64,000 nt of DNA, from assembly GCF_900105175.1 (NCBI RefSeq), contig NZ_LT629771.1, positions 5,536,501 to 5,600,500 of the forward strand, given 5' to 3'. The notes under the pieces were generated by a model that did not search any database, had not been told where the DNA came from, and saw only the letters and a list, made by a program, of their open reading frames with translations. The position numbers and the translations under genes are program-made. Positions 7,290 to 16,309 of the stretch are shown in pieces. The stretch is from Jiangella sp. DSM 45060. Lineage in GTDB: Bacteria; Actinomycetota; Actinomycetes; Jiangellales; Jiangellaceae. Positions within the stretch are counted from its first letter, which is position 1. Every line of letters starts with the position of its first letter.

Positions 7290-8546
7290 ATGGACACCAC
7301 GAGCGACACCACGAACTCCCTCACCCTCGTCATCGGCGCCACCGGCAACGTCGGCCGCCACGTGGTCCGGACGCTGGCCGGGCGCGGCCTGCCGGTGCGG
7401 GCGCTGGCCCGCGACCCCGAGCGCGCCCGCGCGGCGATGCCGGTCGGCGTGGACGTCGTCGCCGGCGACCTGACCCGGCCGGAGACGCTGCCCCCAGCAC
7501 TGGCCGGCGTCGGCCGCGTCTTCCTGCTCTGGCCGTCCTTCGCACCGGACCACCTTCCGGAGGTCGCGGCCGCGCTGGCCGCCGCACCCCGGCACGTCGT
7601 CTACCTGTCCGCGCAGAACGTCAGCGACGACCGGCCCGTCGCGGAGAACGGCATCTGGGGCGCCGTCGAGGACGCACTGCGCCGGTCCGGGGTGAGCTGG
7701 ACGATGCTGCGCCCCGGCGGGTTCGCCACCAATGCGCTGGACTGGGCCACGCAGGCGCACACCGGCGTGATCAGGGCGCCGTACGGCGAGGCCGGGCGGT
7801 CACTCGTCCACGAGCGCGACCTCGCCGACGCCGCCGTCGCCGCGCTCACCGACCCGGGCCGGCACGCCGGCGTCGCCCACGTCCTCACCGGCCCGGAGAC
7901 GATCACGCAGGCCGAGCAGGCCCGGCTGATCGGCGAGGCGATCGGCCGGCCGGTGCGCTGGGACGAGCAGCCACCGGACGAGGCCCTGGCCGAGTTCACC
8001 GAGCGGTTCGGCGACGCCGAGTTCGCGGCGGCCGGGATGGCGTACTGGGCGACGCTGGTCGACCAGCCGGAGCCGGTGCTGGACACCGTCGAGCAGATCA
8101 CCGGACGCCCGGCCCGCCGGTTCCGCGACTGGGCCGCCGAGCACGCCGCGGACTTCCTGCCCGCGGCCGGCGTCCGGTCGCTCGCGGACCAGTACGTCGC
8201 GCTCATGCGGGCCGGCCGGCTGGACGCGCTGGACGCCCTGATGAGCCCCGATCTCGTGCGGGTCGCGCCGATGGAGACCCGCGGCGAACCGGTCGAACGG
8301 CGCGGCATGGCGGAGGTCGTCGGGAACGCCGACCGGCTGCTCGCCGACGTCGAGATCCATGCCGTCGACGTCGACGGGCCGTTCCTGGCCACCGGCCGGT
8401 TCGCCGTCCGCTTCCGGTTCGACCAGACGCACACCCCGACCGGCGCCCGGACCAGCACCACGAAGCTGTCGCTCTACACCGTCGCCGACGGCCGGATCGT
8501 CCGCGAGGAGGTCTTCTACTACGACGCCCCGCAGGCGGTTCAGTAG
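7290..8546 (+). CDS. NmrA-like NAD(P)-binding protein fused to a SnoaL-like domain
   Basis: A 418-residue two-domain protein. Residues 10-280 form an atypical short-chain reductase of the NmrA/NAD(P)H-quinone-reductase type, with GATGNVGR after the first strand. Residues 290-418 are a SnoaL/NTF2-like domain (SLADQYVALMRAGRLDALDALM to EEVFYYD). The ATG lies just after the MerR-type dyad, so SoxR control during redox-cycler stress is likely. NAD-dependent epimerase/reductase-like genes are known SoxR targets in Streptomyces. The substrate is unknown. Its 3' end overlaps the convergent sugar-transferase gene by 7 nt. Confidence 0.85.
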   Translation: MDTTSDTTNSLTLVIGATGNVGRHVVRTLAGRGLPVRALARDPERARAAMPVGVDVVAGDLTRPETLPPALAGVGRVFLLWPSFAPDHLPEVAAALAAAPRHVVYLSAQNVSDDRPVAENGIWGAVEDALRRSGVSWTMLRPGGFATNALDWATQAHTGVIRAPYGEAGRSLVHERDLADAAVAALTDPGRHAGVAHVLTGPETITQAEQARLIGEAIGRPVRWDEQPPDEALAEFTERFGDAEFAAAGMAYWATLVDQPEPVLDTVEQITGRPARRFRDWAAEHAADFLPAAGVRSLADQYVALMRAGRLDALDALMSPDLVRVAPMETRGEPVERRGMAEVVGNADRLLADVEIHAVDVDGPFLATGRFAVRFRFDQTHTPTGARTSTTKLSLYTVADGRIVREEVFYYDAPQAVQ

Positions 8547-10054
8547 GCGCCGGTGCTGCGCACCACGGCCCCGGCCGTGCGGCCGAGCAGCCGGACGTCG
8601 TCGCCGTAGGACCAGTTGTCGACGTAGCGCAGGTCCAGCCGCACCGTCTCGCTCCAGGTGAGGTTGGACCGGCCGCTCACCTGCCACAGCCCGGTCATGC
8701 CGGGGATCGCGGCCAGCCGGCGCCGGGCGGTGCCGTCGTACGTCGCGACCTCCTCGGGCAGCGCCGGCCGGGGCCCGACCAGCGACATGTCGCCGCGCAG
8801 CACGTTGATCAGCTGCGGCAGCTCATCGAGCGAGTACTTGCGCAGCAGCCGGCCGATGCGCGTGATGCGCGGGTCGTGGCGCATCTTGAACATGGGCCCG
8901 TCGCCGTCGGCGGCGTCCAGCAGCTCCGCGCGACGCTGGTCGGCGTCGACGTACATCGTCCGGAACTTCATCATGGTGAAGTACAGGCCGTCGCGGCCCA
9001 CCCGCACCTGCCGGTAGATCGCCGGGCCCGAGTCGGTGAGCCTCACCGCGAGCCCGATGGTCAGCAGCAGCGGCGCGAGCAGCAGCAGCATCAGCGCCGC
9101 CAGCACGCGGTCGGTGGCCACCTTCGCGGCCAGCCGCAGCCCGGTCGGGCGGACCTGCTTGACGTGCAGCAGCACGCTCGAGCCCATGCTGCCCAGCCCC
9201 ATGCGGTGCTCGGCGACGTCGGACAGGCCGAGGTCGGTGACGAGGTCGATGCCGATGTCGCCGAGCATCCAGCTCAGCGCGCGCAGGCGGTCGCCGGAGA
9301 ACTCCGAACCGGGTGTGACGCACACCGTGCGGGCCCGCACCCGCTGGGCGGCCAGCCGCACCGCGTGCACGATCTCCTCGTCACGCAGGACGTCGTCGTG
9401 GCCCGGGATGCCGCGGACGATCGTGCCGACCACCGGCACCGCGGCCGGCGGCTGCGTCCCGTCGTCCTCGACGCAGGCCGCGACCACGGACAGCGGGTGC
9501 TCGCCGTCGCGGGCGAAGCGGTCCATGGTGGCGACGACGCCGCTCGCCGGCCCGACCAGCAGCGTCCGCCGGGTCGCGCGGCCGAGCGTGCGCAGCCGGC
9601 GCAGCTTGCGCCGCACCAGCAGCCGCACCGTGATCGAGCCGCCGGCCAGAATCGCCGCGGCGGCCAGGAACGGCGTGCCCAGCAGCCGGATCGAGAGCAC
9701 CGCGCCGGCCACGGCCAGCACGGCGACCACCGCGGTCAGCGCCCGCAGCACGTCGCTGTAGGTGTTCTTGACCCCGAACAGCCGGTCCGCCCGGCCCGTC
9801 TTCACCGTCAGCACCAGCGGCCACGCGACCGCCATGGCCGCGAGCGCCGCCGCGGCGTCCGGGCGTGACCACGAGAGCAGCACGGCGACGACGGCCGCGA
9901 CGGCTCCGGTCAGCAGGTCACCGGCCGCGGTGACGCGGCGGTAGCGAAAAGGACGGGTCGCCGACGGCGCCTGCGGACCGCGTCCGTCGAATTCGGACGT
10001 AGCTCTCCGCGAACGTGTGCGCGCACCAGCCGACGACAGATCGACCGTAGCCAT
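8540..10054 (-). CDS. polyprenyl-phosphate sugar-1-phosphate transferase (exopolysaccharide initiation)
   Basis: A 504-residue membrane protein of the WbaP/CpsE-type family. N-terminal hydrophobic helices and a CoA-binding-like middle domain precede a C-terminal bacterial sugar transferase domain. That domain has one more membrane helix (VLAALMLLLLAPLLLTIGLA), then MMKFRTMYVDAD, SLDELPQLINVLRGDMSLVG, PRPALPEE and PGMTGLWQVSGRS. It starts capsule or exopolysaccharide repeat units by moving a sugar phosphate onto undecaprenyl phosphate. No glycosyltransferases, flippase or polymerase lie nearby, so it is an orphan initiator. A TATAGT hexamer on the minus strand near 10120 may be its -10. The sugar is not predictable. 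Confidence 0.9.
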   Translation of the reverse strand: MATVDLSSAGARTRSRRATSEFDGRGPQAPSATRPFRYRRVTAAGDLLTGAVAAVVAVLLSWSRPDAAAALAAMAVAWPLVLTVKTGRADRLFGVKNTYSDVLRALTAVVAVLAVAGAVLSIRLLGTPFLAAAAILAGGSITVRLLVRRKLRRLRTLGRATRRTLLVGPASGVVATMDRFARDGEHPLSVVAACVEDDGTQPPAAVPVVGTIVRGIPGHDDVLRDEEIVHAVRLAAQRVRARTVCVTPGSEFSGDRLRALSWMLGDIGIDLVTDLGLSDVAEHRMGLGSMGSSVLLHVKQVRPTGLRLAAKVATDRVLAALMLLLLAPLLLTIGLAVRLTDSGPAIYRQVRVGRDGLYFTMMKFRTMYVDADQRRAELLDAADGDGPMFKMRHDPRITRIGRLLRKYSLDELPQLINVLRGDMSLVGPRPALPEEVATYDGTARRRLAAIPGMTGLWQVSGRSNLTWSETVRLDLRYVDNWSYGDDVRLLGRTAGAVVRSTGAY

Positions 10055-10184
10055 GGCCCCCCCAAGGCTCCGATACCCCCCGCCGGCCCGTTTTCAAGCC
10101 GACGAAACTGGGACGGACTATACGCGCAAGGGTCGAAGGGGACCAGTCGAATGCGCCGATTTCGGACGAGTGGTCCGGGTCGGC

Positions 10185-10766
10185 TCAGCCGTTGTAGTGG
10201 TTCTGCGCGTAGGTCAGGCCGTCGACGACGACCGCCTCGGCGGCGTCGGCGGCGCGGTCGACCTCGAGGTCGATCTCACGCTTCTCAACAGTGGAGAACG
10301 GCTTGAGGACGAACGCGGCGGGGTCCATGCGCCCGGGCGGACGGCCGATGCCGAAGCGCAGCCGGCAGTAGTCTCCGGTGCCGATGCGGGCGCGCACGGA
10401 CCGCAGCCCGTTGTGACCGTTGTCACCCCCGCCGAGCTTCAACCGCACCGTGCCGAACGGGAGATCCAGTTCGTCGTGCACGACCAGCAGGCGGTCGGGG
10501 GTGATCTTGTAGAAGTCGGCCAGCAGCGCCACCGGCCCGCCGGACTCGTTCATGTACGTGTGCGGCTTGGCCAGCACGGCGCGCGAGCCGGGTAGGTCGC
10601 CGAGGCGCACCTCGGCGACGTCGGCCCGGAACTTGCGCTGCGATTTCAGCGGCGCGCCGGCCCGCTCGGCGAGCAGGTCGACCACCATGGCCCCGGCGTT
10701 GTGCCGGGTGCCGGCATACGTCGGGCCGGGGTTGCCCAGCCCGACCACCAACCACGCGTCGGACAT
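10185..10766 (-). CDS. pth: peptidyl-tRNA hydrolase
   Basis: A 193-residue Pth1-type esterase that releases peptides from peptidyl-tRNAs lost from ribosomes. It starts [21 protein letters not shown], containing the catalytic His and the family signature, and continues with [10 protein letters not shown] and [14 protein letters not shown]. It follows rplY with a 31-nt gap on the same strand, as in many actinomycetes. Confidence 0.96.
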   Translation of the reverse strand: MSDAWLVVGLGNPGPTYAGTRHNAGAMVVDLLAERAGAPLKSQRKFRADVAEVRLGDLPGSRAVLAKPHTYMNESGGPVALLADFYKITPDRLLVVHDELDLPFGTVRLKLGGGDNGHNGLRSVRARIGTGDYCRLRFGIGRPPGRMDPAAFVLKPFSTVEKREIDLEVDRAADAAEAVVVDGLTYAQNHYNG

Positions 10767-10797
10767 CGGCAGGCTCCCCGGCCCGGCGGACGTGAAC

Positions 10798-11445
10798 TCA
10801 GGACTCGTCGGCAGGCGCCTCGGCCGGAGCCTCCTCGGCGGCGGCCTCGGCGGCCTCGCCCTCGGCGGCCTCGCCCTCCTCGGTCTCGCCCTCGAGCTGC
10901 TCGGCGGTCGGGGCGGCGGTGACGTTGACGACCAGCTGCTCGGGGTCGCCGGCCAGCACGGAGCCCTGCGCCAGCTGGAGGTCCTTGGCGAGGATCTGGG
11001 TGCCCTCCTCGAGGCCCTCGACGGAGACCTCGATGCCCTCGGGCAGGTGGGTGGCCTCGGCCTCGATGGCGACCGTCGGCTGGTCGAGGTTGACCAGCGT
11101 GCCCGGCGCGGCGTCGCCCGTGACGTGGACCGCCACCTCGACGGTGACCTTCTCGCCGCGCTTGACCAGCAGGAGATCGACGTGCTCGATGAAGCCCTTG
11201 AGGGGGTCGCGCTGGACGTGCTTCGGCAGCGCCAGCTCGCTGCCCCGGCCCTCGATGTCGAGGGTGAGCAGCACGTTGGCGGTCTTCAGCGCGAGCATGG
11301 TGTCGTGACCCGGCAGCGCCAGGTGGACGGGGTCGGTCCCGTGACCGTAGAGGACCGCGGGAACCTTGGCGGCGCGGCGGAGGCGGCGCGCGGCGCCCTT
11401 GCCGAACTCGGTACGCAGCTCGGCGGCGATCTTGACGTCGGACAC
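10798..11445 (-). CDS. rplY: ribosomal protein bL25 (CTC form)
   Basis: A 215-residue two-domain L25/Ctc protein that binds 5S rRNA. The N-terminal L25 domain ([29 protein letters not shown]) is followed by the TL5/CTC beta domain and an acidic Glu/Ala-rich tail of about 40 residues. The GTG at 11445 has GAGGAG 8 nt upstream, so the ATG at 11469 is not preferred. It lies between prs and pth. Confidence 0.94.
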   Translation of the reverse strand: MSDVKIAAELRTEFGKGAARRLRRAAKVPAVLYGHGTDPVHLALPGHDTMLALKTANVLLTLDIEGRGSELALPKHVQRDPLKGFIEHVDLLLVKRGEKVTVEVAVHVTGDAAPGTLVNLDQPTVAIEAEATHLPEGIEVSVEGLEEGTQILAKDLQLAQGSVLAGDPEQLVVNVTAAPTAEQLEGETEEGEAAEGEAAEAAAEEAPAEAPADES

Positions 11446-11632
11446 GGTGAGGACTCCTCGAGAATGCACGGTGGGCGGTCAGCGGCACGTCGGGCTCGGG
11501 CAAGGGCGCGCACCGACTGCGCACCGCGTCGATCACGGTGGCAGCAGACACTGCACCCTCGCCGAGGCAACCCTCGAAGTCTAGCCCCGGAGCAGCCCCG
11601 ATGTGAAACCGGCCCCGAACCTCCCCGAGCGG

Positions 11633-12613
11633 CTACGCGTTGCCGTTGAAGAGGCTGGTGACCGAACCCTCTTCGAACACCTCGTGAATCGCGCGGGCGA
11701 TCAGCGGCGCGATGGACAGCACCGTCAGCTTGTCGAACCGGCGCTCCTGCGGGATCGGCAGCGTGTTGGTGACGATGACTTCCTTGACACCGGCCGAGTT
11801 CTTCAGCCGATCGACCGCCGGGCCGGACAGCACGGCGTGCGTGGCCGCGACGAGGACGCCCTCGGCGCCGGCCTCCATCAGCGCCTCGGCGGCCTGGGTG
11901 ATGGTGCCGGCGGTGTCGATCATGTCGTCGACCAGCAGACAGGTGCGGCCCTCGACGTCGCCGACGACCTCGTGCACCTTCACCTCGTTGGCGACGTCGG
12001 GGTTGCGCCGCTTGTGGATGATCGCCAGCGGCGTGCCCAGGCGGTCGGCCCAGACGTCGGCCACCCGTACCCGGCCGGCGTCGGGAGACACCACCGTCAT
12101 GTTCTCGGGCGCGTAGTTCTCCTGCACGTGGCCGGCCAGGATCGGCAGCGCCCACAGGTGGTCGACCGGGCCGTCGAAGAAGCCCTGGATCTGCGCGGTG
12201 TGCAGGTCGACGGCCATCAGGCGGTCGGCGCCTGCGGTCTTGAACATGTCGGCGACCAGGCGGGCCGAGATGGGCTCGCGGCCGCGGTGCTTCTTGTCCT
12301 GCCGGGCGTACCCGTAGAACGGCATGACCACGGTGATCTGCTTGGCCGACGCCCGCTTGAGCGCGTCGACCATGATCAGCTGCTCCATGATCCACTCGTT
12401 GATCGGAGCGGTGTGGCTCTGGATGACGAACGCGTCGCTGCCGCGCACGCTCTCTTCGAACCGCACGTAGATCTCGCCGTTGGCGAAGTTGAAGGTCTTG
12501 CTCGGCACCAGGCGGACGCCCAGGTGCTCGGCGACCTCCTCGTTCAGCTCGGGGTGCGCGCGCCCCCCGAACAGCATGAGCGTCTTGGTGCCGGTGGCGC
12601 GGATCCCCGTCAC
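11633..12613 (-). CDS. prs: ribose-phosphate pyrophosphokinase
   Basis: A 326-residue PRPP synthase making 5-phosphoribosyl diphosphate from ribose-5-phosphate and ATP for purines, pyrimidines, His and Trp. Motifs include FANGEIYVRFEESVRG, PFYGYARQDKKHRGREPIS, the metal-site VDLHTAQIQGFF and the PRPP loop DDMIDTAGT. The ATG overlaps the glmU stop (ATGA). The order glmU-prs-rplY-pth is a common actinomycete arrangement. Confidence 0.97.
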   Translation of the reverse strand: MTGIRATGTKTLMLFGGRAHPELNEEVAEHLGVRLVPSKTFNFANGEIYVRFEESVRGSDAFVIQSHTAPINEWIMEQLIMVDALKRASAKQITVVMPFYGYARQDKKHRGREPISARLVADMFKTAGADRLMAVDLHTAQIQGFFDGPVDHLWALPILAGHVQENYAPENMTVVSPDAGRVRVADVWADRLGTPLAIIHKRRNPDVANEVKVHEVVGDVEGRTCLLVDDMIDTAGTITQAAEALMEAGAEGVLVAATHAVLSGPAVDRLKNSAGVKEVIVTNTLPIPQERRFDKLTVLSIAPLIARAIHEVFEEGSVTSLFNGNA

Positions 12614-14061
12614 GGCTCGTCCCCCTCGTTCGTCCCCGTGGTGTCACCGGCGGCCTCGGCCGCGGCGGCGGTCTTGGTGCCGGGACGCTTGCGCGCCACC
12701 CAGCCCGCGATGTTGCGCTGCCGGCCGCGCGCGACGGCCAGCTCGCCCGGCTCCGTCGCCGACACGACCGTCGACCCGGCCGCGACGTAGCTGCCGTCGG
12801 CCAGCTCGACCGGCGCGACGAGCACGGAGTCGCTGCCGACGAACACGTGCTTGCCGACCGTGGTCGGGTGCTTCGCGACGCCGTCGTAGTTGGCGAAGAT
12901 CGTGCCGGCGCCGATGTTCGCGCCCTCGCCGATGGTGGCGTCGCCGACGTACGTCAGGTGCGGCACCTTGGCGCCGGGGCCGACCGTCGACTTCTTGATC
13001 TCGACGTACGCGCCGGCCTTCGCCTTCGCCTCCAGCACGGCGCCCGGCCGCAGGTAGGTGAACGGGCCCACCGCGGCCTCGGCGCCGATCTGGGCGCCGT
13101 CGGCGTGCACCCGCACGACGCTGGCGCCCGGCCCGACGACGGTGTCGATGAGCGTGGAGTCGGGGCCGACCTCGGCGCCGGCGGCGATCTCGGTGCGCCC
13201 GCGCAGCTGCACGCCCGGCCGCAGCACGACGTCGCGTTCGAGCACGACGGTGACGTCGATGAACGTCGTGGCGGGGTCGATCATGGTGACGCCGGAGCGC
13301 ATCCACTTCTCGGTGACGCGGCGGTTGAACTCGCGGTTCATGGCGGCCAGCTGGACGCGGTCGTTGACGCCCTCGGTCTGCCAGGCGTCGCCGGTGACGA
13401 CGGCACCGACGCGGCGGCCGTCCTGGCGCGCCAGCCCGAGCACGTCGGTGAGGTACAGCTCGCCCTGCGCGTTCTGCGTGGTGATGCGGCCCAGCCCGGC
13501 GCGCAGCACCGCGGCGTCGAAGACGTAGATGCCGGAGTTGATCTCGGTGATCGCCAGCGTCGCCTCGTCGGCATCCTTGTGCTCGACGATGGCCCGCACC
13601 CCGCCGTCTGCCTCGCGCACGATGCGGCCGTACCCGGTGGGGTCGGCGACGTGCGCGGTGAGCACGGTGGCCGCGTTGCCGTCGGCCACGTGCTGCTCGA
13701 CCAGCTCGTGCAGGGTGTCGCCGGTCAGCAGCGGCACGTCGCCGTAGGTGACCACCACGACGCCGTCGAGCTCGGGCAGCGTCTCGAGCGCGACGCCGAC
13801 GGCGTGGCCGGTGCCGAGCTGCTGCTCCTGGACGGCCGTGGTGACGCCCGGCGCGGCCTCGGCCAGGTGCGCGGCGACGAGATCACGGCCGTGCCCGATG
13901 ACGACGCTCAGGTGGTCGGGCTTCAACTCCTGCGCCGCGGCGACGGCATGCCCGACGAGGCTGCGGCCGGCCACTTCGTGCAGGACCTTCGGGGTGGACG
14001 ACTTCATCCGCGTGCCCTCGCCAGCGGCGAGAACGACGACGGCGGCCGGGCGCGTAGTCAC
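12610..14061 (-). CDS. glmU: bifunctional GlmU: UDP-GlcNAc pyrophosphorylase / glucosamine-1-P acetyltransferase
   Basis: A 483-residue enzyme making UDP-GlcNAc for peptidoglycan. The N-terminal uridyltransferase domain shows LAAGEGTRMKSSTPKVLH at residues 11-28, QLGTGHA and TYGDVPLL. The C-terminal half is a left-handed hexapeptide beta-helix (IGEGANIGAGTIFANYDG, HVFVGSDSVLVAP) for the acetyltransferase step. The length is usual. It sits directly upstream of, and overlaps, prs. Confidence 0.97.
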   Translation of the reverse strand: MTTRPAAVVVLAAGEGTRMKSSTPKVLHEVAGRSLVGHAVAAAQELKPDHLSVVIGHGRDLVAAHLAEAAPGVTTAVQEQQLGTGHAVGVALETLPELDGVVVVTYGDVPLLTGDTLHELVEQHVADGNAATVLTAHVADPTGYGRIVREADGGVRAIVEHKDADEATLAITEINSGIYVFDAAVLRAGLGRITTQNAQGELYLTDVLGLARQDGRRVGAVVTGDAWQTEGVNDRVQLAAMNREFNRRVTEKWMRSGVTMIDPATTFIDVTVVLERDVVLRPGVQLRGRTEIAAGAEVGPDSTLIDTVVGPGASVVRVHADGAQIGAEAAVGPFTYLRPGAVLEAKAKAGAYVEIKKSTVGPGAKVPHLTYVGDATIGEGANIGAGTIFANYDGVAKHPTTVGKHVFVGSDSVLVAPVELADGSYVAAGSTVVSATEPGELAVARGRQRNIAGWVARKRPGTKTAAAAEAAGDTTGTNEGDEP

Positions 14062-14166
14062 GCGTTCGTGCTCCTCGGCTTCGGTGGCGGGCTCGATACC
14101 GAGGGTACCTGTCCGGCCGGGCCGACGAGAACTCGATCAGCGACCCGATCCGGGATTCGAACCACG

Positions 14167-14237
14167 CTCCGCCGCCAGGACTCGAACCTGGACAGAGTGA
14201 GTCAAAGTCACCCGTGCTGCCATTACACCACGGCGGA
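14167..14237 (-). tRNA. tRNA-Gln (UUG)
   Basis: The minus strand folds as a cloverleaf: acceptor stem TCCGCCG (14237-14231) pairs with CGGCGGA (14174-14168), followed by discriminator G at 14167. The anticodon stem GGTGA/TCACT has one G-T pair around the loop CTTTGAC (anticodon TTG). The T stem CCAGG/CCTGG encloses TTCGAGT. CCA is not encoded. Confidence 0.95.
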
Positions 14238-14279
14238 AAGATGGCGCGGCTGTCACACGGCCGCGCGCATTGTTCTACG

Positions 14280-15155
14280 TTATCGCCTCGATCGCACCGC
14301 CCCCGCCACCGCAGACCAGAGTCCGTCCATCATCCGGTACTCGGGCGCACTCTTGGCCACCGTGATGACGAGGCAGCCCTGATATTCCACACCGGTGTTC
14401 TTCCGCACCGTCTTAGGGTTGTGCTTCTTGAGCGTTGCCCGGGCGAACCGTTCGACCGACACACCCACGACCTCAGCCCAGTGCGCCGTGGCCGCCGCTA
14501 CGTCAGCGGACTCGTGGATGTTGACGCGGTACTTGCGCCGGGCCGGGTCGACGCCGAGAAGGTCGAGCCAGCGCAGGAAGAGACGGATCATGTCGGGGTC
14601 ACTGTTGATGAAGTTCAGCAGCTCACGCGTCTGCCAGGGCTTCGACTTCGTCCCTTCGGCCCAGTAGGCCACAGCGCCGGCGATCAGCAGCTCACGGTCG
14701 GTCAGCTCGCCGAACGATTCCAGGATGCCGCTGGTGATGCGATCCCGTTCGACGGCGGTCTGCGCCTTCCTATCGCGCCAACCGGCACGAGCGGCCGCCG
14801 CCCGGCTCTCCGCACGATCCTCGGTCAGCGTCCATGGGATGTCCTTGGTGATCAGCCAGACCGTGCTCTTGGCCATCCCCAGTTCCTGGGCGATCTCCGG
14901 GACCGACTTGCCGTCAGTGCGCAACGCTCGCGCGCGCCCGCGCAACTCGTCGGTCACCCGAGGCCGCGCCCGTCCCTTCCCGTACACGCCCAGAATGCGG
15001 CTGATCGTGCTGGCGCCGATTCCCAGCTCGGACTTGATCTCGACGTAGGTCTTCCCATCGGTGCGCATGGCGTGCACGCGCGCGGCCAGTTCGGTGTCGT
15101 CCACGAGGCGTTCGATCATGGACCATAGCTTTACATTGCTACCGATAGTCATCAA
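14280..15155 (-). CDS. HTH protein with LAGLIDADG-like C-terminal domain
   Basis: A 291-residue protein with two similar HTH segments (about 22-60 and 70-105: MRTDGKTYVEIKSELGIGAS and LRTDGKSVPEIAQELGMAKS). The C-terminal part begins ELLIAGAVAYWAEGTKSK, resembling a LAGLIDADG helix, followed by FINSDPDMIRLFLRWLDLLG. This looks like a homing-endonuclease-derived fold joined to resolvase-type HTH modules. Such proteins are scattered in actinomycetes and generally unnamed. It lies 43 nt upstream of tRNA-Gln on the same strand. The start is uncertain; an internal Met at MIERLVDD is also possible. Nuclease activity is not established. Confidence 0.7.
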   Translation of the reverse strand: MMTIGSNVKLWSMIERLVDDTELAARVHAMRTDGKTYVEIKSELGIGASTISRILGVYGKGRARPRVTDELRGRARALRTDGKSVPEIAQELGMAKSTVWLITKDIPWTLTEDRAESRAAAARAGWRDRKAQTAVERDRITSGILESFGELTDRELLIAGAVAYWAEGTKSKPWQTRELLNFINSDPDMIRLFLRWLDLLGVDPARRKYRVNIHESADVAAATAHWAEVVGVSVERFARATLKKHNPKTVRKNTGVEYQGCLVITVAKSAPEYRMMDGLWSAVAGAVRSRR

Positions 15156-15228
15156 GTCGTCCAGCCGCCACCCTGTGGATAACTCAGTTCAGGCGAAGCC
15201 GTGCACATCGGGAGATTCGGGGTATACG

Positions 15229-15259
15229 ACCTACGGGATCGTAGGTTACGGTTCCGTAA
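15229..15259. promoter_or_regulatory. paired palindromic operators before the desaturase gene
   Basis: ACCTACGGGATCGTAGGT (15229-15246; perfect 7+4+7) and TTACGGTTCCGTAA (15246-15259; perfect 6+2+6) share one base and lie 30 nt before the desaturase ATG. The TetR regulator immediately downstream of the desaturase is the obvious candidate to bind here. Confidence 0.65.
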
Positions 15260-15288
15260 GGAAGGTTCCCCTTACACAGGAGACCCCC

Positions 15289-16287
15289 ATGGCTTCCACC
15301 GACACGGCGAACAGCCAGCAGTCCGCGCCGGCGCCGAGCGAGCTTCCTCGCGGCACCTTGTCGGGCGATACGCAGACGCTCGGCGAACGCATCACGATCG
15401 GCGTGTTCATCGCCGTCCCGTTCGTCGCGCTCGTGGCCGCCATCCCCGTGGCGTGGATGGGCGGCTATCTGAGCTGGCTCGACGTCGTGCTCGCGGTGGC
15501 CTTCTACGCGTTCACCGGCCACGGGGTCACCGTCGGCTTCCACCGGCACTTCACCCACCGCGCCTTCAAGGCGAACCGCGCGGTGAAGAACACGCTCGCC
15601 ATCGCGGGCAGCATGGCCGTCGAGGGGCCGGTCATCCGCTGGGTGGCCGATCACCGCCGGCACCACAAGTTCGCCGACAAGGACGGCGACCCGCACTCGC
15701 CGTGGCGCTACGGCGAGACGGTGCCGGCGCTGATCAAGGGGATGTTCTTCGCCCACATGGGCTGGCTGTTCGACGTCGAGCAGACCGACGCGCGCAAGTT
15801 CGCGCCGGACCTCATCAAGGACGACGACATCCGCCGCATCAGCAAGCTGTTCCCGCTGTGGGTCGCGCTGTCGCTGCTGCTGCCGCCGGTCATCGGCGGG
15901 CTGGCGACGTGGTCGTGGCACGGCGCGCTGACGGCGTTCTTCTGGGCCACGCTGGTCCGCATCGGCCTGCTGCACCACGTCACGTGGTCGATCAACTCGA
16001 TCTGCCACGCCATCGGCGAGCGGCCGTTCGAGAGCCGCGACAAGTCGGGCAACGTGTGGTGGCTGGCGTTCCTGTCGATGGGCGAGTCGTGGCACAACCT
16101 GCACCACGCCGACCCGACCTGCGCGCGGCACGGCGTGCTCAAGGGCCAGATCGACTCCAGCGCCCGCGTCATCTGGGCCATGGAGAAGGCCGGCTGGGTC
16201 TGGGACGTGCGCTGGCCGAGCCCGGAACGCATCCAGTCCAAGCGCGTCGACGACTACGGCGGCGAAGCCAACCTCATCGCGGAGTGA
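15289..16287 (+). CDS. acyl-CoA/fatty acid delta-9-type desaturase
   Basis: A 332-residue membrane di-iron desaturase. The histidine boxes are HRHFTH, HRRHHK and ESWHNLHH. Hydrophobic segments lie at about residues 36-58 and 63-78, with two more around 180-225. It inserts a double bond into saturated acyl chains and so adjusts membrane fluidity. The ATG at 15289 has AGGAGA 6 nt upstream. Two palindromes stand just upstream and a TetR gene follows 22 nt downstream on the same strand, suggesting repressor feedback on membrane desaturation. No electron-transfer reductase is adjacent. Confidence 0.92.
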   Translation: MASTDTANSQQSAPAPSELPRGTLSGDTQTLGERITIGVFIAVPFVALVAAIPVAWMGGYLSWLDVVLAVAFYAFTGHGVTVGFHRHFTHRAFKANRAVKNTLAIAGSMAVEGPVIRWVADHRRHHKFADKDGDPHSPWRYGETVPALIKGMFFAHMGWLFDVEQTDARKFAPDLIKDDDIRRISKLFPLWVALSLLLPPVIGGLATWSWHGALTAFFWATLVRIGLLHHVTWSINSICHAIGERPFESRDKSGNVWWLAFLSMGESWHNLHHADPTCARHGVLKGQIDSSARVIWAMEKAGWVWDVRWPSPERIQSKRVDDYGGEANLIAE

Positions 16288-16309
16288 GCTTCTGTCGCGA
16301 CACCGGAGC

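Noticed and set aside
14167-15155. Integrative element inserted at tRNA-Gln
   Set aside because: The neighbouring gene lies on the 5' side of the tRNA, no duplicated tRNA 3' end or integrase is seen, and the other flank is the conserved glmU.
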